Below are positions 37,348-45,854 of a stretch of DNA of 64,000 bases, one piece after another; within the stretch, counting starts at the first letter, position 1, and every line of letters begins with the position of its first letter. The DNA lies in assembly GCA_900471515.1 (NCBI GenBank), contig UCFC01000013.1, positions 1 through 64,000 of the forward strand. The letters run 5' to 3'. The notes below the pieces were generated by a model, which worked only from the letters and a program-made list of their open reading frames with translations, was not told the DNA's origin and did no database searches. A program made the translations under genes and the position numbers. Source of the stretch: Hyphomicrobiales bacterium. GTDB taxonomy: Bacteria; Pseudomonadota; Alphaproteobacteria; Rhizobiales; Rhizobiaceae.

Positions 37348-38151
37348 TCAGATCTGGTTTTCCCAGGCCTTGAGCTGATGGTCCTTCAGCATGTCTTCGA
37401 TGACCTTCGGCACGACGTTGCGGAACCGGCCGCTATCGGCAGGGACGATCTCGATCATCCGGTCGATCATTTCCTTCGGGTCCATCTTGCCTTCCGGTGT
37501 GGCAAAGAATTCGTCGAAGCCCCTGCGCAGGTCGGCGCGCTTGGTGAAGTTCTTGCTGTCGTCCAGCCAGCGGAACGGATTGTCGGCCATCGTCTCGTTG
37601 TAACCGGTGTAATAGGCGCCGGGATTGATCGTCTGGATCTTGATGCCGTAGGGGCCGAGTTCCTGCTGCAGGGCTTCGGCGATGGATTCGAGTGCGTGCT
37701 TGGTGGAGACGTAAGTGCCCCAGTTGGCGGGCGTGAACAGGCCGCCCATGGAGGAGGTGAAGACCACCTTGCCCTTCTTGCCTTCGCGGACCCATTTCTG
37801 GACGACGCCCTGGGTCAGCGTGAGCGGCAGGAAGACGTTGACTTCATAGTTTTTGCGCACGAGCTCGACCGGGATTTCCCAGACCGGACCGGCTTCGCCC
37901 ATGCCGGCATTGTTCCAGAGCACGTCGAAATCCCAACCCTGCGCCTGTTTGATGTCGTAGGGGTCGGTGAGATCGAGGCGCTCGACGCGAAAATTCTTCA
38001 GGCCAAGGGCGGCCGCCTCTTCACGCAAGGGCGTGACCTGGGACGAAACCTGCGTGGTGGCGATGATGCTGTGGCCGTTCCTGGCCATGCCGATACCGGC
38101 GGCTTTGCCGAAGCCGGAGCCTGCGCCGGTGATGAGGATGGTCTTGCTCAT
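37348..38151 (-). CDS. SDR-family oxidoreductase
   Basis: A 267-aa short-chain dehydrogenase: TGAGSGFGKAAG near residue 8, NNAGMG near 84, the Ser in FTSSMGGLF, and YVSTKHALESIAEAL as the Tyr/Lys segment. The divergent glycine motif (GSGFG in place of GIG) is common in retinol-dehydrogenase-like SDRs. It probably shares a transcript with the GlcG-like and SnoaL-like genes, the gaps being 42 and 70 bases. Confidence 0.86.
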   Translation of the reverse strand: MSKTILITGAGSGFGKAAGIGMARNGHSIIATTQVSSQVTPLREEAAALGLKNFRVERLDLTDPYDIKQAQGWDFDVLWNNAGMGEAGPVWEIPVELVRKNYEVNVFLPLTLTQGVVQKWVREGKKGKVVFTSSMGGLFTPANWGTYVSTKHALESIAEALQQELGPYGIKIQTINPGAYYTGYNETMADNPFRWLDDSKNFTKRADLRRGFDEFFATPEGKMDPKEMIDRMIEIVPADSGRFRNVVPKVIEDMLKDHQLKAWENQI

Positions 38152-38193
38152 GACAATGTCCCTTCGATGTGCCTGCGGTTGAAAAAAATGCGT

Positions 38194-38598
38194 TCAAACG
38201 GTGGTGGCCGCCGCCGCGGCGGCCTCGGCGATCTCGCGGTCCTGGGAGACAGCCCCTCCGGATACGCCGACCGCCCCGATCACGATGTTGCTGCTGTCGG
38301 TGAGGGGAATGCCGCCGGCAAAGACGACGAGGCCGCCATTGGTCTGCTCGAGGCCGAACGACGTGCCGCCGGGTTTGCAGAATTCACCGATCGCTTCTGT
38401 ACGCATGGAAAAGAGCGCCGCCGTCCGGGCCTTGCTGACGGCGATATCGATGGAGCCCAGCAGCGCGCCGTCCATGCGGACAAAGGCTTTCATATGGGCG
38501 CTGGCGTCGAGGACCGCGATATTGGCCCGAACGCCGATTTCTTTCGCCCGCGCCTCGCCGGCGGCAATGATCCTGCGAGCGTCTTCAATGGTGATCAT
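38194..38598 (-). CDS. GlcG/HbpS-family protein
   Basis: A 134-aa protein of the GlcG/HbpS (DUF336) family. The pattern is complete: AVLDASAHMKAFVRMDGALLGSIDIAVSKARTAALF, then GGLVVFAGGIPL and IVIGAVGVSGGAVSQDREIAEAA. Members include the haem-binding HbpS and a partner of glycolate oxidase, but most have no proven role. It leads the SDR and SnoaL genes, 161 bases after the AraC regulator. Confidence 0.87.
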   Translation of the reverse strand: MITIEDARRIIAAGEARAKEIGVRANIAVLDASAHMKAFVRMDGALLGSIDIAVSKARTAALFSMRTEAIGEFCKPGGTSFGLEQTNGGLVVFAGGIPLTDSSNIVIGAVGVSGGAVSQDREIAEAAAAAATTV

Positions 38599-38759
38599 GT
38601 CCCTGTCTCCTCTCTTCGTTCGAGGAATGCTCCCCGTTCGACGAGACAGGTGTAGGCCGCAAGGCGCGTTTTCGTATTTCCATCTCTTGCTGCACTATGT
38701 GCAGATCTTGCGCTCGGACGGCACAAGGGGAGAGGGCGAACGCCCACGTCCGGCGAATG

Positions 38760-39650
38760 TCACCAAGCGGTGAAGAGTGTGCGGTACTGGCCGGGCGTCA
38801 GGCCGGTCCTCTTGCGGAAGACGCGGGTGAAGTTTGCCTGCGAGCCGAAGCCGGTATCGATGGCGATCTCCACGAGCGAGGACTGCGCGAAGCGAAGCTT
38901 CTCCTTGGCCGCCTCGATCCGGCGTTCGGTAACGTAGCGATGCGGAGCAAAACCGGTGGCCGCGCGGAACTGGCGGGAAAAGTGAAATGGGCTGAGGCAG
39001 GCCTCGGCGGCGAGATCTTCAAGCGTTATCTCCGCGGCGATGCGAGCCTCGATGAAATCGAGCACGCGCCGCAGCCTTTTGGGATCGATGGCCGGCTTGC
39101 GCACGGGCGGGCGCCAACGGGCGGACGAATAGGTGCCGAGCAAATGTGCCGCGAGCGCCAGCTGGATCCCGTCGAGGAACAGCCGGTCCGTCGGCTCCAG
39201 TTTTCGATTGAGCACCCCCCGGAAAAGTTCCCCAAGCTGCAGGACAACCGGATCGGGAACGGCCCCGGCATAGGCGAGCTGCACCCTGGCCGGGTCGATG
39301 TCGAAGTTCGAAAGCGCATTCTCGGCAACGAGCGAGGGCGGCAGGAAGATGTGCAGGGATTCGGGCATGGTGCCGACGATTTCCACATCGCTCTCATGCA
39401 CGCCGGCCGGACATACCCATGCGACGCCGGGACGGGCAATCGCTTCCCGCCTGTGGCCGTCGCCTGTCCACCTGATCTTCGACTGGCCCGAGAGCAGGAC
39501 GGCTATTTCCGTGCATTCGAGCGTAAGGTCGACCTGCCAGCCTGGATCGAAACGCCTGAGCTCGACCTGCAGCGACGAGCATTCGACAAGCCCGCCCACC
39601 CGCTCGCTGGTGCGATATTTCCTGTCCCCTTGCGATGCTTCGAAATCCAT
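38760..39650 (-). CDS. AraC-family regulator
   Basis: A 296-aa AraC protein. The C-terminal DNA-binding part holds two helix-turn-helices (ITLEDLAAEACLSPFHFSRQFRAATGFAPHRYV and SLVEIAIDTGFGSQANFTRVFRKRTGLTPGQYR). The N-terminal half is a cupin-like effector region. It lies directly upstream of, and in line with, the GlcG-SDR-SnoaL genes, which it may control. ATG 39650 with AGGA before it is preferred to the longer frame. Confidence 0.88.
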   Translation of the reverse strand: MDFEASQGDRKYRTSERVGGLVECSSLQVELRRFDPGWQVDLTLECTEIAVLLSGQSKIRWTGDGHRREAIARPGVAWVCPAGVHESDVEIVGTMPESLHIFLPPSLVAENALSNFDIDPARVQLAYAGAVPDPVVLQLGELFRGVLNRKLEPTDRLFLDGIQLALAAHLLGTYSSARWRPPVRKPAIDPKRLRRVLDFIEARIAAEITLEDLAAEACLSPFHFSRQFRAATGFAPHRYVTERRIEAAKEKLRFAQSSLVEIAIDTGFGSQANFTRVFRKRTGLTPGQYRTLFTAW

Positions 39651-40006
39651 GTCGCATCCTCGCCATGAAGATGGGGCTGAAAATTTGCATTGTTCGGTGC
39701 CGGCTGCCGCTTGCCGGTGCCAAGCTGCCGCCAATCGGCAGTCCTGTTGGATATATCAATGAATGTTTCCCGAAGCAGTCCGTGCTGCCTTCGGGGTCCT
39801 GCGCATCGGGATCGGGATTTTGACAAAAACGCCGGCGAGTTCAAGTGCCGTAACCCTCAAGGATTATCGCCGCCGACTTGGCGACGTCAGCGCCTGGGGG
39901 GGCAAGCCCGCATCGATCTTGCCGTGGCCCGGCGACATGCTCGGACAACGGGCGCCGAAACGACGGCAAACCGGGATCGACTATGCTGAGAAGAGGCCTT
40001 AAACGA
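39651..40006. other. Intergenic region without a supported gene
   Basis: The plus strand has a 79-codon open frame (39763-40002), but it has no ribosome site, no recognisable domain and ends in a low-complexity basic tail. The sequence near the AraC start presumably carries its promoter. I see nothing else. Confidence 0.5.
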
Positions 40007-40033
40007 CTAGAGCGCGCCTTTGGCGCGCTCTAG
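40007..40033 (-). terminator. Hairpin after tRNA-Asn
   Basis: CTAGAGCGCGCC-TTT-GGCGCGCTCTAG is a perfect 12-bp stem with a 3-base loop. It lies eight bases beyond the 3' end of tRNA-Asn, as expected for a tRNA terminator; a weak T-rich stretch follows on the minus strand. Confidence 0.7.
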
Positions 40034-40041
40034 CGAGAAAC

Positions 40042-40116
40042 TGGCTCCCCGGGCCGGATTCGAACCGGCGACCTGTCGATTAACAGTCGAATGCTCTACC
40101 GCTGAGCTACCAGGGA
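40042..40116 (-). tRNA. tRNA-Asn(GUU)
   Basis: On the minus strand the full cloverleaf can be drawn: acceptor TCCCTGG/CCGGGGA with discriminator G and encoded CCA, D-arm TAGCTCAGCGGTAGAGC, anticodon loop CTGTTAA reading GUU, and T-arm GCCGG-TTCGAAT-CCGGC. Length is 75 with CCA. Confidence 0.97.
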
Positions 40117-40234
40117 TCACCGCTTGGCCGCGGCGTGAGCGGGGTAATACAAATGCTTTCCCGATTTGCCAAGCAGTTTTTTCAAAAAAATGAAATCAGC
40201 TTGTATTCGCGGCGCTTGCGCCCATCTCTTGTGG

Positions 40235-40528
40235 ATGACTAGCAGGAAAAATGGGCCGAAAAAGGCCGGAGAGACGCGTTTCGGGATCGATCACAGGGAT
40301 GGCAAGCTGGTTCTCGGCTCGCTGCGGCTGCCGATGCCGCGTTCGCGCATCGCCCGCATGACCACCGGAACGCTGCTTATTTTTGGTGGCGTCCTGGGTT
40401 TTTTACCCATTCTCGGCTTCTGGATGTTGCCGCTGGGTTTCCTTCTCCTGTCCCACGACCTGTCGGTAGCCCGCAGGTGGCGCCGCCGTGTCGCGGTCTG
40501 GTGGCATCGCCGAAAGCGACCGGTCTGA
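40235..40528 (+). CDS. Small two-span membrane protein, PGPGW-like
   Basis: This 97-aa protein has a basic N-terminal half with KLVLGSLRLPMPRSRIARM. It then has one long or two short membrane helices (LLIFGGVLGFLPILGFWMLPLGFLLLS) and a very basic tail (RRWRRRVAVWWHRRKR). The LP-x-LGFW-x-LPLG pattern resembles the PGPGW transmembrane family. The function is unknown. ATG 40235 is chosen as the start; the frame is open for 23 codons more. It lies between tRNA-Asn and a KTSC gene. Confidence 0.65.
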   Translation: MTSRKNGPKKAGETRFGIDHRDGKLVLGSLRLPMPRSRIARMTTGTLLIFGGVLGFLPILGFWMLPLGFLLLSHDLSVARRWRRRVAVWWHRRKRPV

Positions 40529-40629
40529 AATCGTCAAAGACGCTGCAGGCGGCAATGCCGGCCACGGCGGGCGCCGGTTAAATTGCCTTGAGGCAGGACC
40601 GGCACGTTGCGGCTTGGGCCGGGCTCCCG

Positions 40630-41019
40630 TCACTGCTGGGAGAGGGCGGGATTTTCGCCGGAGCCTGCGGCCGCCGTTCCGGCCCCGGTAATCTCCGACA
40701 GGTGGATTGGCAGCTCGCCATTTTCCTCAAGCGCCGTCGCCGTGATCACCAGTGCGCCGATGAGCAATATCAGGACCTTCACCGCATGGGAGCCGAGATT
40801 GGCTTTCTGCCACCAGCTGGTCTGGATACGCGAAGGCTCCAGATAATATTTATAGTAGAATTCCGGATCGCTGGTTTCGACGAGATTGTCGTAAATATGC
40901 TGCGGCACCCCGACATGCCGGACTGCGCCGCGCCCGGCGAATTTGGCATACAGAACCTGGGTCTCGGGATCGTAGGAGACAGCGCGAATCTGTCTGGAAT
41001 TCAAAGGCACCCAATTCAT
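40630..41019 (-). CDS. KTSC-domain protein with membrane helix
   Basis: A 129-aa protein. Residues 1-65 form a KTSC domain (QIRAVSYDPETQVLYAKFAGRGAVRHVGVPQHIYDNLV, with the YKYY segment in place of the terminal KTSC-like block). A hydrophobic helix follows at about 80-97 (VLILLIGALVITATAL), so the tail crosses or enters the membrane. The domain is often found with nucleic-acid enzymes, but its role is unknown. A second KTSC gene lies on the other side of the prophage at 49205. Confidence 0.75.
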   Translation of the reverse strand: MNWVPLNSRQIRAVSYDPETQVLYAKFAGRGAVRHVGVPQHIYDNLVETSDPEFYYKYYLEPSRIQTSWWQKANLGSHAVKVLILLIGALVITATALEENGELPIHLSEITGAGTAAAGSGENPALSQQ

Positions 41020-41480
41020 GTCTGCTCCTGTCTCTCCCAGAGGTTAGGATGGAACGAGGATTCTGAAAGTCAAGTTAAGAATTCATTGCCGACATCGGGG
41101 CTTATATTTCGACATAACTAATATAAAGTCGGCAAAAGCGTTGCTTCGATTGCAGAACACACCTATTGAGTGAGTATAGGCGACGGGATAAACACACTGA
41201 CATCTACCAATTGCGCGGTCGGCATGATCTGATGGCCTGTCTGAGCAGCTGTTAGCCTAATTGTTGTTCAGGCAAGCGCGAACTTTCGGCAGAATGAGCC
41301 TTTTGTCATCAGCAGCGCCCGCTGCGGTGGCAGCGCCTTTCCGGGTCGGATCGGTCCCGCCTCTATAGGCGCGCGATGTGGCCGGAGTTTGAAATTGCAG
41401 GAAATGTTTTTGGAAAGCCCTCTTGCGATTTCCTTACGATCATTCTAAACGCTCGCCACGGCTAACATGACAGCCTGTGA
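41020..41480. other. Non-coding stretch before tRNA-Cys
   Basis: I see no open frame with a ribosome site here and no RNA gene. The stretch next to the tRNA must carry the tRNA-Cys promoter. AT content is higher between 41040 and 41160 than in the neighbouring genes. Confidence 0.5.
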
Positions 41481-41554
41481 GGCCTCGTGGCGGAGTGGTG
41501 ACGCAGAGGACTGCAAATCCTTGTACCCCGGTTCAATTCCGGGCGAGGCCTCCA
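41481..41554 (+). tRNA. tRNA-Cys(GCA)
   Basis: The complete cloverleaf is present: acceptor GGCCTCG/CGAGGCC, discriminator T and encoded CCA; D-arm GGCGGAGTGGTGACGC; anticodon loop CTGCAAA reading GCA; T-arm CCCGG-TTCAATT-CCGGG. The gene stays intact because its 3' end is restored by the prophage repeat. Confidence 0.97.
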
Positions 41555-41555
41555 A
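41539..41555. repeat. attL: 17-bp direct repeat in tRNA-Cys 3' end
   Basis: CCGGGCGAGGCCTCCAA is identical to 49149-49165. It covers the 3' T-stem, the acceptor strand and CCA of tRNA-Cys, the classic integration target of tyrosine integrases. Confidence 0.92.
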
Positions 41556-41672
41556 TATCTTGTCGCCACATCGATAAACCATTGAAGAACATTGATCTTT
41601 TTCGAGGTGTGGCGGTTTGGGCTTGAACCGTTCCGCCACACTTTGAGGCAGGTGTGGCAGTCTGTACCCGGT

Positions 41673-41920
41673 TTAGCCGTTAGCCGCCTCTGTTTCTTCA
41701 GCCTTTTCCTCGATCGCGAGGAGCTTCGTGCCGACGCCGTCCCAGTTGATTCGTGCGACTGTCTGACGCGCCAGGCGGGCGCGATCGGCATTCCGTGTGT
41801 AGACTTTCGAGGTTTTCGCATCGCGCCAACCGAACATCGCCTCAAGCATGCTGTCGGTCGCCTCGTTATAGGCGACGACGTCAGATGCCACGCCCTTGCG
41901 GACGCAGTGGGCGGCGGGTG
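41673..41920 (-). pseudogene. C-terminal remnant of a tyrosine integrase
   Basis: Only the end of an integrase is left: AAHCVRKGVASDVVAYNEATDSM gives the HxxRK box, and MFGWRDAKTSKVYTRNADRA gives the Gly-Trp and the catalytic Tyr segment. The N-terminal domains and first catalytic Arg are missing, replaced by the end of an excisionase-like frame. It sits 120 bases from the tRNA-Cys repeat, the right place for the element's own integrase. Confidence 0.8.
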
Positions 41921-42129
41921 GGGAAGGGCCGTCTGTCGGAACCAGTCCGATATCCTGTTGCCGCGGCCATTGATCGAGAACGGCTTGCCGAACTTCGGCT
42001 TAGGAAGAAGCCTTCTGCGACCATAAGGTCAACCGTATTTACGCTGACGCCGATCGCGATCGCGACTTCAGACCTGTTGAGGCCGAGGCGAGGCGCCTGC
42101 CTGGCGGCCGATGTGGCGACGCTGCTCAT
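41921..42129 (-). pseudogene. Excisionase-like HTH protein, frameshifted
   Basis: From ATG 42129 the frame reads LGLNRSEVAIAIGVSVNTVDLMVAEGF, a MerR/excisionase-type helix-turn-helix. Near 42005 the sense continues in another frame as LPKPKFGKPFSINGRG, then NRISDWF, the usual wing and tail of such proteins. A single-base slip in the TTCTTCC stretch explains it. The end then runs into the integrase remnant, so a deletion joined the two. Confidence 0.65.
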
Positions 42130-42299
42130 CGGATCTTCCCTTCCACCTCGATACACATCAGTTTCGCCGCCGGGAGCGACCCATAGCGGCAAGGAGCGGA
42201 AGAAATGATCGAGCGGCTGTCCGCCCAGAAACGCGCGCCACAGACGAACCTCACGTCGGCAAGCGGATAGACCGCATCCTCGGGCGACGTCATCGCCAT
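42126..42299 (-). CDS. Small phage protein (57 aa), unknown
   Basis: The frame encodes MAMTSPEDAVYPLADVRF, an RFWADSR segment and a C-terminus KLMCIEVEGKIR. Its stop overlaps the start of the excisionase-like gene (ATGA), a sign of translational coupling and the main support for its being real. No domain is recognised. Confidence 0.5.
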   Translation of the reverse strand: MAMTSPEDAVYPLADVRFVCGARFWADSRSIISSAPCRYGSLPAAKLMCIEVEGKIR

Positions 42300-42313
42300 G
42301 GCGAAATGACGGA

Positions 42314-43323
42314 CCGCCGGACTTCCTGGCGATCCCGCGCAAGGGCGCGATCATCGCCGTCGCCATGGGCTACGGGACGGCGCAGCCGCTCGGCCGATTT
42401 GTGGTCGACAAGGTGACGCCGCCTGCTCTACTCCATGTCGATCTCCGACAGGAGTGCGGATTTCCGTTCCGGCAAATTGAAGGAGGCGAAAGAGCGGCAC
42501 TGGGATAATGCCCGGCTGGGAGACGTGATCGGGCAGATCGCCAGCGAGAACGGGCTTACCGCATTGATCGATCCGTCGCTCGGCGGTTTCATATATCCCT
42601 GGCTGGCGCAGCAGGACGAAAGCGACCTGCAGATCCTGCAGCGGCTTGAGAAGCGGCATAACGGGCTGATGTCGGTCAAGGGGGCGGCGGTTGGTCTTTG
42701 CCCGGCGCGGCTCTGCCCGCTCGGCGAGCGGCACCTTTGTCGGCACGGTCATCATCCGGCCGGAGATGATCGTGCAGAGCAGCTGCAGCTTCGAGGCGAA
42801 CGACCGGACGAAGTATTCCAAGGTCGTCGCCTATTACCAGGACCGCGACAAGGCGCAGCGTGTCGAGATCGAGGCGGACGGTGATGCCGACGGCGACAGC
42901 GTCTACCGTATTCCCGAACCATACGGGAGCCTGGAGGAAGCGGACAAGGCGGCGCAGGCCAAGGCCAAGGCACTGAAGCGGGGCGAGGGCTCGAGTTCGG
43001 TCACCGTGATCGGCGACCCGACGATCATCGCCGGTGCGCCGCTGCTCTTCGAAGACGTCCGGCCGGGCCTCGATGGTGTGCCCTACATCATCGACACCGC
43101 GACGCATACCTTCAGCAAATCGAGCTACACCACTGCGCTCAGCAATACGCTTTGCGACGGCGAGTCCGGCGACGAGGACGACGATGATAATGCCGGGGCC
43201 GACAATGGATCGAGCGGATCCTCGACGGGGGGCAAGGTCGCGCCGAACAGCCCGCCCGGGACGCCAGCTACACCCGACAACTGGCAGTATATCCGCCGCA
43301 ACGGGCGGACCGACGAAAACTGA
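42314..43323 (+). pseudogene. Phage late control protein gpD (tail), two frameshifts
   Basis: gpD is the tail hub-like baseplate protein of P2-like phages and contractile systems. Three segments in three frames line up with it: PRKGAIIAVAMGYGTAQPL then GRFVVDKV (42330-42420); RSADFRSGKLKEAKERHW, then the QQDESDLQILQRLEKRH block (42435-42680); and VFARRGSARSASGTFVGT to the end (42691-43323), finishing in a Gly/Ser/Asp-rich tail. The breaks lie near 42422 and in the run of five G at 42678-42682. The N-terminal half of the protein is absent. Confidence 0.82.
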
Positions 43324-43330
43324 GGAACCT

Positions 43331-43765
43331 ATGGCTGACCTATCCTATTTTCACGGTGTGAAGGCCGATGAGAGCGACGAGGCTTTGTCCTTCTCGCTCG
43401 GCCTGCTCACCTCTTCGGAGTTTCGCGGCAAGTTCGGCCAGGGCTTCGAGGTCGACGGGCCAACGTCGATTGCACTCTCCATCACCACTGTCAACGAACA
43501 GTCCGGCGCCGGCACAATCGTCGGCCGCTTCAGCGTCGTCGACGATGCGGACGGCGGATGGATTTATGATCTCGCCGACGATGCGGACGGCATGTTCGCG
43601 GTCAGCGACGACTGGCTGCTGGTCGGCGCCACGCCCTTGAGCCACCAGGACTATCCCCAACCGGTCATCACTGCGACCGCGACGCGCGGCGCGCGCCTAC
43701 TGACATCGAACATTCCGGTTTCGGTCGAGGCGAGTGTGTTCCTCCTGAAGGCTTCGTGTTCCTGA
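43331..43765 (+). CDS. Phage structural protein, unknown (144 aa)
   Basis: An acidic, beta-rich protein beginning MADLSYFHGVKADESDEAL. GAGGAACC lies before the ATG, eight bases after gpD. Residues 45-130 alternate hydrophobic and polar residues like an immunoglobulin or tail-sheath accessory fold, but no family is recognised. The position between gpD and a fibre-like gene suggests a tail or baseplate part. It is one of the few open genes left in the element. Confidence 0.6.
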   Translation: MADLSYFHGVKADESDEALSFSLGLLTSSEFRGKFGQGFEVDGPTSIALSITTVNEQSGAGTIVGRFSVVDDADGGWIYDLADDADGMFAVSDDWLLVGATPLSHQDYPQPVITATATRGARLLTSNIPVSVEASVFLLKASCS

Positions 43766-43828
43766 CCCGTCCGGACGGCACCATCTAACGCGCAACGATG
43801 GCGCCTATCTCATCAAGGAAGTAGCGTG

Positions 43829-44513
43829 ATGGTTGATACAGCAATTTTCAGCGCCGCAGATATCGCCGCAGCCGGTGGCGTGAGCTGGAGCAATTCAACG
43901 AAAACCCTATTGCGTCGGCATTCGTCGGCTCCTGGGCGGACCGGCCTGCAGCGAGCACGCTTGCCGAAGGCTCGTTGCCGATCGCCGAGGATATCGCGAT
44001 GCATGGCCGTGCCCAGTTCTTCTCGGACGGCACCTTCTGGCGGCCGGTCAACGGCCATCTTCTTCTGTCGTCTCTTGTCGAGGATGTGGTCGGCGCCAGC
44101 CAGCTCGGCGACCAGCTGCTGAAGCGCGTCACTATCCCGGCCTCTGGTGCCCGGGCGGCACGATCCGCATCACGACCGCTTACGACAAGACCGCCAACGA
44201 CACCGGGTCTGCGAAGATTAAAGTCGGCGGCACTGACGTGAGCGCCATCGCCTTCGGCGCGACCATCGTCGGTTCTGCCGTCATTCTCGATGTGCGGGCC
44301 AACAGCTATACGAGCGTGCGCCGCACCGGCGCCAACACCGTCACCTCGGCCCTGCCGCTGGGCACCACGACGGCAAACGCACGGCCGGCTGCGATTGCCG
44401 TGCCGTCGCTCGCGGAAAACCCGACCAACATCGATGCGGTATTCACCCTCGATGTCGTCGCAGGCGGCAGCACCCCGACGCTGCAGGATTTCCTTGTGGA
44501 GTATCTCGGATGA
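43829..44513 (+). pseudogene. Phage structural gene with two frameshifts
   Basis: The start MVDTAIFSAADIAAAGG has AAGGAAG before it. The sense moves to a second frame near 43878 (RELEQFNENPIASAFVGS, then AEDIAMHGRAQFFSDGTFW, LLLSSLVEDVVGASQLG) and to a third near 44145 (GTIRITTAYDKTANDTG, SAKIKVGGTDVSAIAFG) to the stop at 44513. Joined, it would be about 228 aa. The C-terminal half is beta-rich with repeated Thr/Gly strands, like a phage surface or fibre protein. Function not proven. Confidence 0.6.
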
Positions 44514-45741
44514 TGCAGCATTGGCGCTACAAGCAAAGGAACCTGCCTCCTTCGCTCAGAGCACTCCTAGCGGCGGGTGCGGTCGAAACGGCAAGGCTGA
44601 ATGCCTTGACGGACTTCCTGAATACCATCGCACCGATGCTGGCGAAATTCGACGTGGCTTATCTGACGGTGGGCCGACGCAAGGCGCGATCAGCCTTAAT
44701 CTCGTTGATCCGACACGCTTTCCTCTGCCGCCCGTGGGCGACACCGTGTTCGAGCCGGACTTCGGCCTGCACAGCGAAGCAACTGATTCGCATTGGACGA
44801 CAGGTTTCGTCCCGGCGACCGATGCGACGAAGATGCAGGGGACGGACTGCGAGATCGCCGTCTTTGTCCTCGACAATGCCTATGACCCTGAAGTCTCGTC
44901 GCCGGCCGAATGGGGTAATTCATGCAACATGATCAAGACGATGCAGACGGCGTTGGTGACAGGTGCGCCAACCACGCCGTCCGCCCGCATCGGCCGGAAC
45001 GCGACTTTCCAGGGCACCAATGTCGTAAAGACAGCCATCGGCCTGACATCGGTGAGCCGCGAAGGGAATGAGACCATTCTCTGGCGTAATGGTGACATAC
45101 AGTGCGGCAAGGCCGTCTTCCAGCCTCCGGGCACGGACGCCTTCGCGATCGTGGACGGCGCGCTGCGGCTTCGCTGCTATCCGACCAGCACCGAGATGAG
45201 GGAATGGGCGACCGGCCACCTTCAGTCTTCCGACACGTCCGGAGCAGACTTCAGCCAGGCGAAGGGCTATTGGGAGTTCGAAGGCAAGATGCCGGCAGCC
45301 GGAACGAAAGCGGCGTGGACTGCCTTCTGGCTCTATGGAACGGAGCTTTACACGGCTCCGGGGAAGGCCCGGCCCGAGGTCGATATCATCGAATACTATC
45401 CCGGCAACGCTCCGCGCGGTCACCATGCGGCCTTGCATATACGGCCTAGTGGCCCGTATCAGCCGGGGGAGGTTTCCAAGCACTGGAACAAGTCCAGCTA
45501 CCAGGGGATGGATGCCATCCGAGACGGCGGCTGGCACACCTACGGCGTCGAGATCAGCGACGACAACATCATCGTCTACATGGATCGCAAAGAGGTCTGC
45601 CGGATGCCGACACATGAGGACTTCCTCGTGCCGCTGCACATGCTGATATCGCTGCAAATGTATTCGGATGAGTGGCAGCAGGCGACGGGGTCGATCGACT
45701 TCTTCTGCCGCTATGCGCGTGTGTATCAGCGGGCGGCATAG
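44510..45741 (+). pseudogene. GH16-family glycanase (depolymerase), frameshifted
   Basis: Glycoside hydrolase family 16 enzymes cut beta-1,3/1,4-glucans and related polysaccharides. The catalytic motif ExDxxE is present as PEVDIIEYYPG (about 45378-45410), with upstream KGYWEFEGKMPAAGTKAAWTA and downstream DGGWHTYGVEISDD as in this family. The natural start is ATG 44510, overlapping the previous stop. The first 50 codons (MMQHWRYKQRNLPP on) are in one frame, the rest in another, with the slip near 44655-44665. The catalytic part is unbroken. Its place among tail genes suggests a capsule or EPS depolymerase of the phage. Confidence 0.8.
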
Positions 45742-45854
45742 TCCCACCGTCCCATCATCCATCGATGGGCTGCAGATTGATGTGATAGGCGTTCAATTTT
45801 CAGATGACATTTTTTCCGAGTTGCGCAATTAGTTCTGCAACTGAGGGGTTGGGC

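Noticed and set aside
39763..40002. A 79-codon frame before tRNA-Asn
   Set aside because: No ribosome site, no hydrophobic or domain pattern and a basic low-complexity end; not enough to call a gene.
40007..40033. Strong palindrome as an insertion-sequence end or att site
   Set aside because: It is unique in the window and sits right after tRNA-Asn, so a terminator explains it better.
41462..41845. A 127-codon minus-strand frame over the integrase remnant and tRNA-Cys
   Set aside because: It covers the tRNA gene and is the wrong frame of the integrase remnant; it is only the continuation of the frameshifted excisionase-like frame.
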